A DNA stretch of 44,869 nt from Pseudomonadota bacterium (GTDB taxonomy: Bacteria; Pseudomonadota; Alphaproteobacteria; Sphingomonadales; Sphingomonadaceae), in NCBI GenBank assembly GCA_963205265.1, contig CAUJJI010000073.1:1-44869 (forward strand), given 5' to 3'. A model generated the notes under the pieces. That model searched no databases and was not told the origin of the DNA. It saw nothing but the letters and a program-made list of their open reading frames with translations. Shown piece after piece: positions 34,704-43,844 of the stretch (positions are counted from its first letter, which is position 1; each line of letters opens with the position of its first letter). Both the position numbers and the translations under genes were made by a program.

Positions 34704-35228
34704 TCAGGCAAACAGGCCGGTGAAGCCGCCGGTCACGCCGGGAACCGTGGCCGCGAGCTTGTCCCCGTCGTAGCTGATGGGCTTGCCGGGCGTGAACTCG
34801 AGGACGACGCGCTCGGGGATATCGAGGTCGGCCGCGATCTGGCTGATGCGCTCGGCATTGTCGCCGCGGTGCAGGCGCCTGGCCATCGCCTCGAAGAACC
34901 AGCCTGCGACCTCGGGCGCGTCGTGGGCGTAGACGCGCGTGGTGCCCTTGTAGGTGATCGCCTTGCCGGTCTTCATGTCGGTGCCGGCGCTGGAGATGCA
35001 GATCGCCGAACGCGGGTCGCGCCGGACCGCGGCGACGCGCGCGCGATCCTCGGTGAGGCAGAGCCAGAAGCGGCCCTTGGCAACCATGTAGCACATGACG
35101 ACGCCGACCGGCTCGCCGGCTTTCGTCGTCCACATGAAGACGCACTCGTTCTGCTTCTCGAACAGCTCGGCTTCGCGCTCAGGGTCGAGCGCGAAGCCGG
35201 TGATATCGACCGAGAATTTTTCCGTCAT
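34704..35228 (-). CDS. PPOX-fold pyridoxamine 5'-phosphate oxidase-related flavoprotein
   Basis: A 174-residue split-barrel protein. The segments ECVFMWTTKAGEPVGVVMCYM, RFWLCLTEDRARVAAVRRDPRSAICIS and ITYKGTTRVYAHD give the strand pattern of FMN- or F420-binding PPOX proteins. Some members oxidise pyridoxamine phosphate, others reduce F420-dependent substrates or bind haem; nothing here decides. Its ATG overlaps the aldo-keto reductase stop by 4 bp (ATGA), so they are coupled. It may supply a flavin-dependent reduction step in the pathway. Confidence 0.83.
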   Translation of the reverse strand: MTEKFSVDITGFALDPEREAELFEKQNECVFMWTTKAGEPVGVVMCYMVAKGRFWLCLTEDRARVAAVRRDPRSAICISSAGTDMKTGKAITYKGTTRVYAHDAPEVAGWFFEAMARRLHRGDNAERISQIAADLDIPERVVLEFTPGKPISYDGDKLAATVPGVTGGFTGLFA

Positions 35229-36277
35229 GTCGTGGCATCCCTGCTTGCAAGGTGATCATGGCCGGGCAGCAGGCCCCTGTCCGCAGCGGCCTGCCAGAAC
35301 GCGGCCGGCACCGCTTCGCCGAGCGCGGCCGCGTTCTGCTGCAGTTCGGCGAGTGAACGGGCGCCCGGTATCACGCTGGCGACCGCCCGGTGGCGCAGCG
35401 GATAATGCAGCGCGGCGGCGCGCAGCGAGATGCCGAATTCCCGGCAAAGCCCTTCCAGCGCGCGGACTCGCTCCAGAATGTCCGGGGGTGCGGGGGCATA
35501 GTCGAACATGGCCCCGTCGACCGCGCCGCTGGCGAGGATGCCGGAACTGTACGGCCCGCCGATGATGACGCTGATGCCTTTCTCGGCGCACAGCGGCAGC
35601 AGCACTTCGCCGGCGTCGGCGCGCAGCAGGGTGTAGCGGCCGGCGCAGAGGAAGTAGTCGAAATCGCCCTCCCGCGCGAAGTCGACCAGCATCTGCCACT
35701 GGTTCATGCCGACGCCCACGGCGCCGATCACCTTCTGGCTGCGCAGGTCGTCGAGCGCGCGATAGGCGCCCGCCATGGCTTCCGCGAACAGCGAGGCGCC
35801 ATAGGGATCGGCAGCCGGGTCGGCACCGGCGGTCTGGTCGGGATCGTGGATGGCGACCATGTCCAGGCGATCGATCCGCAGCCGGGCCAGGCTGCCTTCG
35901 ATCGAGCGCATCGCGGCATCGTAGCTGAAATCGAAGCGGGTAATCAGCCTGGGCGAGTCCACGAACAGCGATTCGCCGATGTCCTCGCCCGCCGGCGGCT
36001 CCACGAGATCGTAGCCGACCTTGGTGGACAGCACGAAGCTGTCGCGCGGCAAGCCGGGCAGGACCATGCCGAGGCGCTGCTCGCTGCGGCCGACGCCGTA
36101 GCACGGCGCAGTGTCGAAGAAATCGACGCCGAGCGACCGGGCGCCGCGGACCAGTTCCTCGGCTTCGTCGTCGGCGACGGCAGCGTAGAGATTGGCCAGC
36201 CCGGTCCCGCCGAGGCCGAGGGTGGGCACCCGGATGCCGGTCTTGCCGATCGCGCGCCGTTCGAGCGGTGTAGCCAT
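35225..36277 (-). CDS. Aldo/keto reductase
   Basis: A 350-residue TIM-barrel oxidoreductase of the D-threo-aldose/L-fucose dehydrogenase-like AKR branch. The catalytic tetrad is visible: Asp in FFDTAP, Tyr in CYGVG, Lys in STKVGYD and His in AIHDPD. The C-terminal cofactor segment is SVIPGARSL. It interconverts aldehydes or ketones and alcohols with NAD(P). It begins 3 bp after the kinase gene and overlaps the PPOX gene, so the three are one transcription unit. In a steroid or terpenoid pathway a ketosteroid-like substrate is possible, but a sugar or lactone is equally possible. Confidence 0.92.
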   Translation of the reverse strand: MATPLERRAIGKTGIRVPTLGLGGTGLANLYAAVADDEAEELVRGARSLGVDFFDTAPCYGVGRSEQRLGMVLPGLPRDSFVLSTKVGYDLVEPPAGEDIGESLFVDSPRLITRFDFSYDAAMRSIEGSLARLRIDRLDMVAIHDPDQTAGADPAADPYGASLFAEAMAGAYRALDDLRSQKVIGAVGVGMNQWQMLVDFAREGDFDYFLCAGRYTLLRADAGEVLLPLCAEKGISVIIGGPYSSGILASGAVDGAMFDYAPAPPDILERVRALEGLCREFGISLRAAALHYPLRHRAVASVIPGARSLAELQQNAAALGEAVPAAFWQAAADRGLLPGHDHLASRDATT

Positions 36278-36280
36278 GTC

Positions 36281-37390
36281 CTAGAGCCCCAGCACGCCGA
36301 AGGAATCGTGGTCGAGCACGGCGGCGGCGGCGCGGGCCGCGTTGGCGGTATTGGTCGCCTCGGGTTGCCAGCTGCTCGAATTGTTCAGCCAGATCATCAG
36401 CGGGCAGATCGCCGCGGCGCGATAGGCCAGCCACGCTTCCTCGAACGATGGGGCATCCGCGCCGAAGCCGCGCAGGTCGGCGAGGTAGCCGGCAATCAGC
36501 GCCTTTTCCCAGGCGCGGCGGTCGAGCGTGTCGAGCGTCGGGATCAGGAAACGGACCAGGCCGAGCGGCCACGGCTCGCCCCGGGCCAGGAAGTCGTAGA
36601 AGATCGGCGTGCCGTCGGGCTCGAGCGCAAGGTTTCCGAGGTGCTCGTCGCCGTGGACGATGACCATGCCGTGGCCCGAGAGCATCTCGACAAGACGGAA
36701 CCAGCCCCGCTCCATGCGCTCGGCATCGCGCAGCAGGCGCGGCATCGCCGCGCCGCGCGGGCTCTCGACCGACGTCGGCCAGTGTTCGGAGCGCGGCAGG
36801 ATGTCGAAATAGAGCGAACGGATCAGGCGCGCGTTCTCGCCGGCACCGGTGCCGGGACCCCAGCGCCCGCCTGCCGCGAAGTGGGGACTGTTCCAGGTCG
36901 AGGCCTGGAACCGCGCCATCGCCTTGAGGATCCGCGCCGCCTGGCCGTAGTCGAGCGTGGCGAAGCCGTTGGGAAAGTATGTCGGGCGTCGCGTCGCCAT
37001 GTCCTCGAACAGCAGGACGACGCTTTCGGACGGCTGCGCTTCCCAGTTCTGGTAGATCAGCCTGGGGGCGTTGATGTCGAGATGGGGGACGATGTCGCGG
37101 TAGGAAACCAGTTCCGCCATGTTCGAGAAGTCGATGATCTCCCCGCGCGACGTGGTCCCGTTGAACGTGCCTTTCACCACCAGCGTCGGCGGCAGGCCCG
37201 CCGCTTCGCCGGCCGCATTGTAGGTCAGGTGGACGCGGGCCTTGTTGGGTTTGTGCCCCATGTGCGGGTCGACCCGCGCAGATGTCACCTCGACTCCGGG
37301 ATGGAGGCCCGAGAGCACCGCCGTCAGCCATTGCGCGGTGACTTCCGCGAAGGAGCGCGGCACCCGAAGCGCTCTATCCTGACTATCCAT
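36281..37390 (-). CDS. APH/EcKL-like phosphotransferase
   Basis: A 369-residue small-molecule kinase. HGD is at 246-248 with Asn253, and the metal-site Asp266 lies in FYDFLARGEP rather than the DWE seen in the other three kinases. The phrase VVLLFEDMATRRPTYFP and the length resemble ecdysteroid-kinase-like and DUF1679 proteins, which phosphorylate hydroxyl groups of lipophilic compounds. The start at 37390 has GGAGAGG 3 bp upstream; TTG 37405 or ATG 37402 are less likely. It begins 99 bp after the zinc alcohol dehydrogenase gene. It is the fourth APH-fold protein of the window and the most divergent. Confidence 0.85.
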   Translation of the reverse strand: MDSQDRALRVPRSFAEVTAQWLTAVLSGLHPGVEVTSARVDPHMGHKPNKARVHLTYNAAGEAAGLPPTLVVKGTFNGTTSRGEIIDFSNMAELVSYRDIVPHLDINAPRLIYQNWEAQPSESVVLLFEDMATRRPTYFPNGFATLDYGQAARILKAMARFQASTWNSPHFAAGGRWGPGTGAGENARLIRSLYFDILPRSEHWPTSVESPRGAAMPRLLRDAERMERGWFRLVEMLSGHGMVIVHGDEHLGNLALEPDGTPIFYDFLARGEPWPLGLVRFLIPTLDTLDRRAWEKALIAGYLADLRGFGADAPSFEEAWLAYRAAAICPLMIWLNNSSSWQPEATNTANAARAAAAVLDHDSFGVLGL

Positions 37391-37489
37391 TCGCCTCTCC
37401 ATCAATCTTGCAGACTACACCTGCAGCCGCCGCCTTGCGCGCTCCGGGACCTCGCTGCACGACCGGCCCTGGCGCTCCTTGCCCCGACA

Positions 37490-38503
37490 TCACCCCACGG
37501 GCCGCACCAGCACCTTGCAGTCGGCACCGGGTTCGCGCAGCGCTTCCAGCGTCTGCGGCAGACGATCGAGCGAGATGCTTCGCGTCACCATCGCCCTGGG
37601 CTCGACATGGCCGGCCTCGAGCGCGGCGACGCAATCGCGGAAATCCTGGGCGAGATAGCCCATGCTGAATTGCAGCCGCACCTGCTTCATCACCGCGAAG
37701 CCCGGCACGAAGCTGTCATGCTCGAAACACATGCCGCTGGAGACGACGGTTCCCCGGTTGCCGACGCAGCCGAGGGCCGTGGCGATCGCTCCCGGCTTGC
37801 CGGCCCCTTCGAAGACGACGTCGGGCGCCTGGCCGCCGAAAGCATCGGCAAGGGCCTGCAGAAACGCGTCGTCCATGGGGATGAAGGCGCTCGCGCCCAT
37901 CGTCCCTGCGAGTTCGGACCGGCGCGGCGACGGGGCCGCGGCGACGATCTGCCGGCAACCGGCGCGTGCGGCCCACCAGATCGCGGCGAGCCCTATCGGT
38001 CCGAGTCCCATCACCAGCACGCGCGAAGCCGGGCCCACCGCGCCCAGGCGCACTGCTTGCGCACCGCAGGCGAGCGGCTCGACCAGGGCCGCGTCGTCCA
38101 GCGACACGCCTGCCGGCAGGGGGGCGCACAGGTCGGCTGCGGCGATCGCGAACTCGCCGAAACCGCCCATCAGGTAGGCGCAGGCCGAACAGCCGTAGGG
38201 GTCGCCGGCACGGCAGGCCTCGCAGGTGCCGCAGCCGGCGACGGGGAAGGCGCTGACGGCATCGCCGATGCGCAGGCTGGTTACGCCCTGGCCCAGCGCG
38301 ACGACCTTTCCGGAATATTCGTGGCCCGGCACGCATCCGGGCGCGAAGGTCGCCGGGCTGCCGCTTGCGGTCATGGCAAGGTCGGATCCGCAGATGCCGC
38401 AGCTGTGGACGGCGACCAGCACCTGCCCGGGCCCGGGCTCGGGAACGGGGCGGTCCTCGATCGCCAGCGCTTCGCCCGCGCTCCTGAAGACGGCTGCCTT
38501 CAT
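37490..38503 (-). CDS. Zinc-dependent alcohol dehydrogenase (MDR family)
   Basis: A 337-residue MDR alcohol dehydrogenase. Catalytic zinc ligands lie in CGICGSD and GHEYSG, and the structural zinc site has four cysteines in GCGTCEACRAGDPYGC. The Rossmann motif is VMGLGPIGLAA. The start at 38503 overlaps the SDR stop by one base (TGATG), showing translational coupling. It probably oxidises a secondary alcohol or polyol-like intermediate with NAD. The partner SDR upstream may act on the neighbouring step. Confidence 0.93.
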   Translation of the reverse strand: MKAAVFRSAGEALAIEDRPVPEPGPGQVLVAVHSCGICGSDLAMTASGSPATFAPGCVPGHEYSGKVVALGQGVTSLRIGDAVSAFPVAGCGTCEACRAGDPYGCSACAYLMGGFGEFAIAAADLCAPLPAGVSLDDAALVEPLACGAQAVRLGAVGPASRVLVMGLGPIGLAAIWWAARAGCRQIVAAAPSPRRSELAGTMGASAFIPMDDAFLQALADAFGGQAPDVVFEGAGKPGAIATALGCVGNRGTVVSSGMCFEHDSFVPGFAVMKQVRLQFSMGYLAQDFRDCVAALEAGHVEPRAMVTRSISLDRLPQTLEALREPGADCKVLVRPVG

Positions 38504-39249
38504 CACAGGCTGCGCCCGCCGTCGACGACCAGCGTCTGCCCGGTGATATAGCCTGCCAGCGGCGAGACCAGGAACAGCGCAGTCGTGGCGACATCCTCCG
38601 GAAGGCCGAGCCGGCCGAGCGAGATCGTATCGAGCGCAGCCTGGAGGCGTTCGGGGTGCTCGGTCGTCACGGCGGTCATCTTGGTAGCGATCATGCCCGG
38701 GGCGATGCCGTTCACCCTGACGCCTTCGCGCGCCCAGGCATCGCCGAGCGTGCGCGTCAGGCCGACGACGCCGGCTTTGGAAGCAGCATAGGCGGGATTG
38801 CCGATCACCGACTTGTAGGCGCCGATCGAGCTGATGACGATGATCGAGCCCTTGCGCTCGCGGATCGCGGGGTAGAACCGCGTGCAGCAATGCATGACGC
38901 TGGTGAGATTGACGTCGACGACGCGCCGGAAGGTCTCGATCTCGAACTCCTTGCGCCGGTAGACGACCGCGCCCTGCGCGAGGACGAGGATGTCCAGCCC
39001 GTCGGGGAAAGAGCCGGCGCCGTCGATCGCGGCCGGGTCGGAGACGTCGACCCGCTCGTATTCCAGGCCGGTCAGGTCCGATCCCTTCTCGCCCGCGTAG
39101 TCCGCTGCCGAGGCGCGCGTGCCCCACACCCGCACCGCCGCGCCCTGGCTGCGGAACAGCTGCGCGATGCCGTTGCCGATCCCGCTGGAGCCGCCGACGA
39201 CCAGTGCGCGCTTGCCGGCGAGCGAGAGCACGTCCGAACCTATGGTCAT
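38503..39249 (-). CDS. SDR-family oxidoreductase
   Basis: A 248-residue classical SDR. The cofactor motif is GGSSGIG, the catalytic Ser is in ISSIGAYKS, and Tyr-x3-Lys is in YAASK. The C-terminal part carries GYITGQTLVVDGG. It is 22 bp from the upstream SDR and coupled to the zinc alcohol dehydrogenase. AQGA replaces the usual NNAG. Dehydrogenation of a hydroxylated intermediate is likely; the substrate cannot be read. Confidence 0.92.
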   Translation of the reverse strand: MTIGSDVLSLAGKRALVVGGSSGIGNGIAQLFRSQGAAVRVWGTRASAADYAGEKGSDLTGLEYERVDVSDPAAIDGAGSFPDGLDILVLAQGAVVYRRKEFEIETFRRVVDVNLTSVMHCCTRFYPAIRERKGSIIVISSIGAYKSVIGNPAYAASKAGVVGLTRTLGDAWAREGVRVNGIAPGMIATKMTAVTTEHPERLQAALDTISLGRLGLPEDVATTALFLVSPLAGYITGQTLVVDGGRSL

Positions 39250-39271
39250 GCCTGTCTTCCCCTGCGCCCGG

Positions 39272-40063
39272 TCATGCGGCGTTCGTCGGATCGGGACCGA
39301 CCATGTCGGGCCGCTCGTCGAGAGTGGGCATGCGCATGAGGTGATTGCCCCCGCTGATGTGCAAGTTGACCCCGTTCACGAAGGACGGACCCGCCAGCCA
39401 CAGGGCGGCATCGGCATAGTCTTCGGGCTCGCCGATCCTGCGCAGGGGAATTTCGCGGGCATAGGCTTCCTCCATGCCGGAGACCGCCCATAGGCCCGAT
39501 GCCATGTCGCTGCGGATCGGGCCCGGCATGATCGAATTGACCTTGATGCCTTTGGGGCCGTACTCGATCGCCGCATAGCGGACTAGGCAATCGGTCGCCG
39601 CCTTGGCGCAGCCGTAGGCATAGACGAATTCCATCGGCTGGGCGGCGGCGAGAGACGAAAAGAGCACGATGGAACCGCCGTTCTTCATGGCGGCGGCGCT
39701 GTGGCGGATGAAATGGACGCAGCCGAAGTAATTGACTTCCATCGCCGCCCGGGCGTCCTCGATCGGGGCATTGGCGATGGTCCCGCCCATCGGCAGCCCG
39801 GCAGCGTTCACGGCGACGTCGAGTCCTCCGAAGGCATCGCTGGCGCGTGCGACCAGCGCTTGCACCTCGTCTTCCTTGGCGACGTCGCAGGCCTGGGCGA
39901 TGCCGCCGGTCAGTCGCGCCAGCTCCTGCAGAGGTCCCTCGCTGCGCGCGCCGACCACGAGCTTCGCGCCTTCCTCGGCGAAGCGGCGGGCGATCGCCCA
40001 GCCGCTGCCCCCCGGCGCCGAGGCGCCGAGGACGATGGCCACTTTCCCTTCGAGGATGCCCAT
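39272..40063 (-). CDS. SDR-family oxidoreductase
   Basis: A 263-residue SDR. The glycine motif is GASAPGGSGWAIA, a variant seen in a subgroup with an extra glycine pair. NAAG occurs in the central sheet; SSLAA gives the catalytic Ser and YGCAK the Tyr-x3-Lys. The C-terminus has FVNGVNLHISGGNH, a departure from the usual VDGG. The ATG at 40063 lies 11 bp after the ene-reductase gene, so the two are almost certainly co-expressed. Ketone reduction or alcohol oxidation next to a double-bond reduction would fit. Confidence 0.9.
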   Translation of the reverse strand: MGILEGKVAIVLGASAPGGSGWAIARRFAEEGAKLVVGARSEGPLQELARLTGGIAQACDVAKEDEVQALVARASDAFGGLDVAVNAAGLPMGGTIANAPIEDARAAMEVNYFGCVHFIRHSAAAMKNGGSIVLFSSLAAAQPMEFVYAYGCAKAATDCLVRYAAIEYGPKGIKVNSIMPGPIRSDMASGLWAVSGMEEAYAREIPLRRIGEPEDYADAALWLAGPSFVNGVNLHISGGNHLMRMPTLDERPDMVGPDPTNAA

Positions 40064-40074
40064 GTCGGCCCTTC

Positions 40075-42048
40075 CTAGATCGAAGCGCCGGCGAGGTGTC
40101 CCTCGCGGATGGCGACGGGGAGGAACCGCGGTGAATTCGCGTCGCCGACGACGCGCACGTCGGTGTTGCGATCGTTCAGCGCCGTGAAGATTTCGCGGTT
40201 CGGCTGGTTCGCCGAAACGAATACCACGGTGTCGGCAGGGATGCGCCTGACGTCGGCATCGTCGGTGAAGTGAGTCGGGCTGACCAGAACGGCGTCGTCG
40301 GTGAACTCGACCGCGCGGTGGCGGATCAGGTAGTCGAACGGCTTGCCGCGCATGCGGATGAGAAACGGCTCGACCATCAGCGGCGCCTGGGCCAGCTGCG
40401 CGAACATGCGCAGCCGGGTGACATAGGTAACCGAAAGCCCGGCGGCGATCAGGTGCTCGGTCGCGGCGAGCCCCTCGTAGTGGCCGACGTCGTCGATGAC
40501 CACGGCCGTCTTCCCGAGGTCGGCGGGCGGCTGCATGAACAGGTCGAACGCCGAGATGACGTTGCGGCGGTCGAAATTGCGGATCGGCTGCCCGGGGTGC
40601 GAGTGCTGGAGCCCGTCCATGCGCGGCAGCGAGCCGGTCGCCACGATCACGGCCTCGGCGCCGCTGGCGGTGACGTCGTCGGCATCCATGTAGGTGGAAA
40701 GCTGGACGTCGACGCCGAGCCGGAACACTTCGGCCTCGAGCCAGGTGGCGATGTCGATCATGCCGTGGCGCGTAGGCGCCTTGGCCGCCGCGCGCAGCGC
40801 GCCGCCGAGCACCGGGCTGGCTTCGGCGAGCGTGACCTTGTGGCCCCGCAGCGCGGCGACGCGGGCCGCTTCGAGCCCGGCCGGACCGCCGCCCACGACC
40901 AGCACCTTCTTCGGTTCGGCGGCGGGCTCCAGCATGGTGTCGCCGCGGTAGAGCTCGTGGCCGTTGCCGGGGTTGACCGTGCATTCGAGGTGGCCGTGCT
41001 CGGTCGAGACCTGCGCCACGCAGGCCTGGTTGCAGCCGATGCAGGGGCGCACTTCCTCGACCTTGCCGGCAAGGCTCTTGTTGACGAGATCGGGGTCGGC
41101 GATCATCGCCCGCACCAGGCCGACCATGTCGGCGTCGCCGGCGCGGATGACCTGGTCGCACTCCTCGAGCGTGCGGAAGCGGCCGACCACCATCGTCGGC
41201 AGCTTGACGTTGCGGGTGATCGGCACGCTGGTCGGCATCTCGTAGCCGACCGGCTCGTGCATGCCGCCGACCATCTTGGTGTAGCTGTTGTAGTTGCCGA
41301 CCGACACGTTGATGTAGTCGGTCAGGTCGCGCTCCTCCAGCATGTGGGCGACGGCGAGATTCTGCTCCTCGTCGACGCCGCCCACGGTCAGGTCGGGGGC
41401 GAGGCGCACGCCGACGACGAAATCGCGCGAGACCGCGCTGCGCACTGCCTCCATCAGCTCGATCACGAAGCGGGCGCGCTCGGCGATGGTCTCGCCGCCG
41501 TATTCGTCGGTGCGCAGGTTGGTGTTGGCCGACAGGAACTGGCCGGGCAGATAGCCGTGGGCGCAGTGGACGTCGACGCCGTCGATCCCCCAGGCCTCCA
41601 TGCGGCGGGCTGCGGTGGCATAGGCTTCGATGACCTCGGCGATCATCGACTTGGTCATCTCGATCGGCACGACCCCCACCTCGACGCTGGGCGTGGCGCT
41701 GACGCCCCAGGGCGGTCCGCCGTCGCGCGGGGCGCTATGGTGCCCGGCGTGCCAGAGCTGCTGGAAGATCTTCATGTCGTACTTGCGGCCCATGTCGCCG
41801 AGCTTGCGGTAGCCGGGCTCGAGGTCGGCCCTCCACAGGTCGATCGCGAGCGGGCTGGTCGGGTGGACCGATCCCACTTCGATGATCGAGAGGCCGGCGC
41901 CGCCCCGCGCCCGCGCCTCGTGATAGGCGATCAGCGCATCGCTCATCATCCCCTTGCCGAGGATCGTCGCATGCGCCGGACGAAAGATGCGGTTCTTGAT
42001 GGTCGTCCGGCCGATCTTCAGCGGTGTGTGGACATGGGTATAGTTCAT
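40075..42048 (-). CDS. FadH/BaiCD-like FMN-FAD-4Fe-4S ene-reductase
   Basis: A 657-residue multidomain flavoprotein. Residues 1-330 form an old-yellow-enzyme barrel with FQQLWHAGHH and CAHGYLPGQFLS. A 4Fe-4S site follows at Cys336, 339, 343 and 356. The C-terminal part has the FAD motif VVGGGPAGLEAARVA near residue 384 and an NAD(P) domain. Relatives include 2,4-dienoyl-CoA reductase (FadH) and the bile-acid 3-oxo-delta-4 oxidoreductase BaiCD. The enzyme therefore reduces an enone or dienoyl-CoA. GAGGT lies before the ATG at 42048. A crotonase gene lies 70 bp upstream on the same strand. Confidence 0.92.
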   Translation of the reverse strand: MNYTHVHTPLKIGRTTIKNRIFRPAHATILGKGMMSDALIAYHEARARGGAGLSIIEVGSVHPTSPLAIDLWRADLEPGYRKLGDMGRKYDMKIFQQLWHAGHHSAPRDGGPPWGVSATPSVEVGVVPIEMTKSMIAEVIEAYATAARRMEAWGIDGVDVHCAHGYLPGQFLSANTNLRTDEYGGETIAERARFVIELMEAVRSAVSRDFVVGVRLAPDLTVGGVDEEQNLAVAHMLEERDLTDYINVSVGNYNSYTKMVGGMHEPVGYEMPTSVPITRNVKLPTMVVGRFRTLEECDQVIRAGDADMVGLVRAMIADPDLVNKSLAGKVEEVRPCIGCNQACVAQVSTEHGHLECTVNPGNGHELYRGDTMLEPAAEPKKVLVVGGGPAGLEAARVAALRGHKVTLAEASPVLGGALRAAAKAPTRHGMIDIATWLEAEVFRLGVDVQLSTYMDADDVTASGAEAVIVATGSLPRMDGLQHSHPGQPIRNFDRRNVISAFDLFMQPPADLGKTAVVIDDVGHYEGLAATEHLIAAGLSVTYVTRLRMFAQLAQAPLMVEPFLIRMRGKPFDYLIRHRAVEFTDDAVLVSPTHFTDDADVRRIPADTVVFVSANQPNREIFTALNDRNTDVRVVGDANSPRFLPVAIREGHLAGASI

Positions 42049-42118
42049 TGTCGTACCTCTCCGGTTTCCTGACTTGACCGTAGCCTGGCCGCCCTCGGGC
42101 AGCAGGACGGTCGGCACC

Positions 42119-42886
42119 CTATTTTGCGCGCAGCTTCTCGATCGTGGCCGGCAGGTCGGGGCTGGCCATCGCTTCCATCTCGTACTCGAGCCCGGCGCCC
42201 AGCGCCTGCGCGGCGATCATGGCGGTGATGCGCGAGAAGGCCCGCTTGGTCCCGGTGATCCCGCCCGGCGCCATCGCGGCGATCTTTGCGGCCAGTTCGC
42301 GAGCGCGGGGCGCGGCTTCCTCGGGGCTGTCGACCAGCTCGGTGACGAGGCCCCACTGGTACGCCTGCTCGCCGGTGATGATGTCGCCGGTCAGCAGATA
42401 GCGCTTGGCGCGGTTCACGCCGATCGACTGCGACCAACTGATGATGCCGCCGTCGCCGGCGGCCAGCCCGACGTTGACGTGGGTGTCGGCGATCTTCGCG
42501 CCTTTCCAGGCGACGACGATGTCGGAAAGCGTGGCGATCGTCGCGCCGAGGCCGATGGCGGCACCCTGGATCGCCGAGACGACCGGGATGCGCAGTTCGA
42601 CCACGCCGTTGAACACGGCCTTGGCATATTTCACCATGTCGGCGCGGACGGCGCGGCTGGCATGTGCTTCCAGCATCTCGTCGAAATCGCCGCCGGCCGA
42701 AAAGGCGCGGCCCTCGGCCGAAAGCACCAGCACGCGGATCTCGGGAACGCGATTCGCCACTTCCTCCAGCGCGCCGGCGAATTCGATGTGCGCCGGCATG
42801 TCGAAGCGGTTGAGAAGGTCTGGACGGGTAAATCGGATTTCGGCGATGCCGTCGGCAAAAGTCAGCGCCAGGGTTTGATAGGCCAT
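42119..42886 (-). CDS. Enoyl-CoA hydratase/isomerase family protein
   Basis: A 255-residue crotonase. The oxyanion-hole motifs are LSAEGRAFSAGGDFDE and IQGAAIGLGATIATLSD. The usual hydratase Glu positions are apparently Thr (GLGATI) and His (IADTHVNVGL), the pattern of the ADTH subgroup whose reactions are mostly unassigned. The preferred start is ATG 42886; the frame is open further upstream but without a good start. It is the first gene of the long minus-strand run and is divergent from an SDR gene 176 bp away. Hydration or isomerisation of an acyl-CoA is the likely type of reaction. Confidence 0.87.
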   Translation of the reverse strand: MAYQTLALTFADGIAEIRFTRPDLLNRFDMPAHIEFAGALEEVANRVPEIRVLVLSAEGRAFSAGGDFDEMLEAHASRAVRADMVKYAKAVFNGVVELRIPVVSAIQGAAIGLGATIATLSDIVVAWKGAKIADTHVNVGLAAGDGGIISWSQSIGVNRAKRYLLTGDIITGEQAYQWGLVTELVDSPEEAAPRARELAAKIAAMAPGGITGTKRAFSRITAMIAAQALGAGLEYEMEAMASPDLPATIEKLRAK

Positions 42887-43062
42887 CGATGCTTCCAGTG
42901 GTTGGATCGGGGGCATGATAGCTGCGCTGGTCGGGCGAAGACAGCAGCGGCCTTGCCTCGGGATGCATTGTTCCATGCGCGGGATTGATTCCGGCCAACT
43001 TCGCCGCGACAGCTTCGCTCCGAAATCATTTCCTTGCGGTTCAATCGGGAGTGAACGTTGCA

Positions 43063-43833
43063 ATGGCTAGACTAGCAGGGAAAGTTGCCCTGGTGACCGG
43101 CGGGGCGAAAGGCATCGGCTTCGCCATCGCCGAACTGTTCGCCAGCGAAGGGGCGTCGGTGGCGCTGGCGGCACGTACCATCGAACAGGCGAGCGCGGCC
43201 GCGGCCCGCATCGGCGGCGACGTCCTGCCGGTCGCGCTCGACACCACCGTCGATGCGCAGTGGCACGAAGCAATCGCCGCGGTCGACCGGCACTGGGGCC
43301 GGCTCAACGTGCTGGTGAACTGCGCCGGCGTCACTGTCGGCGCCAGCCTTGCGGAGACCGACGACGCCAACTGGAACCATCACATGGACGTCAACCTGCG
43401 CGGTCCGTTCATGGGCTGCCGGGCTGCGCTGGGGCTGATGAAGCGAGACGGAGCGGCGGGCAGCATCGTCAACATCTCCTCGGCGTTCGGCGTGCGCGTC
43501 ACTCCCGGCTTCGCGGCCTACAGCATCAGCAAGGCGGGACTGAACGCGCTCACCCGCGTCCTCGCGCTCGAATGCGCGGCGCAGCAGCTGCCGATCCGCG
43601 TCAATGCCGTGATTCCGGGCGGCATCGAGACCGAGATGTTCGAGGAGGAACTGCGCCGCACCGGGATGGAACGCGACAAGGCCTACGCGCTCTACGCGCG
43701 CATCCACCCGATGGGCCGCATCGGCAAGCCCGCGGAAGTGGCCGAGGCGGCGCTGTGGCTGGCTTCGGACGCTTCGTCGTTCACGACCGGCGTCGAGCTT
43801 GCCGTCGACGGCGGCAGCACGATCAGGGCCTGA
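43063..43833 (+). CDS. SDR-family oxidoreductase
   Basis: A 256-residue classical SDR. TGGAKGIG is the cofactor motif, NCAG follows strand 4, the catalytic Ser is in ISSAFG and Tyr-x3-Lys in YSISK. The C-terminus has FTTGVELAVDGG. GGGAG lies 11 bp before the ATG at 43063; GTG 43051 is a near alternative. It is divergent from the long minus-strand run and followed after 11 bp by another SDR, forming a two-gene operon. Substrate unknown. Confidence 0.92.
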   Translation: MARLAGKVALVTGGAKGIGFAIAELFASEGASVALAARTIEQASAAAARIGGDVLPVALDTTVDAQWHEAIAAVDRHWGRLNVLVNCAGVTVGASLAETDDANWNHHMDVNLRGPFMGCRAALGLMKRDGAAGSIVNISSAFGVRVTPGFAAYSISKAGLNALTRVLALECAAQQLPIRVNAVIPGGIETEMFEEELRRTGMERDKAYALYARIHPMGRIGKPAEVAEAALWLASDASSFTTGVELAVDGGSTIRA

Positions 43834-43844
43834 GGAGCAGCAGC

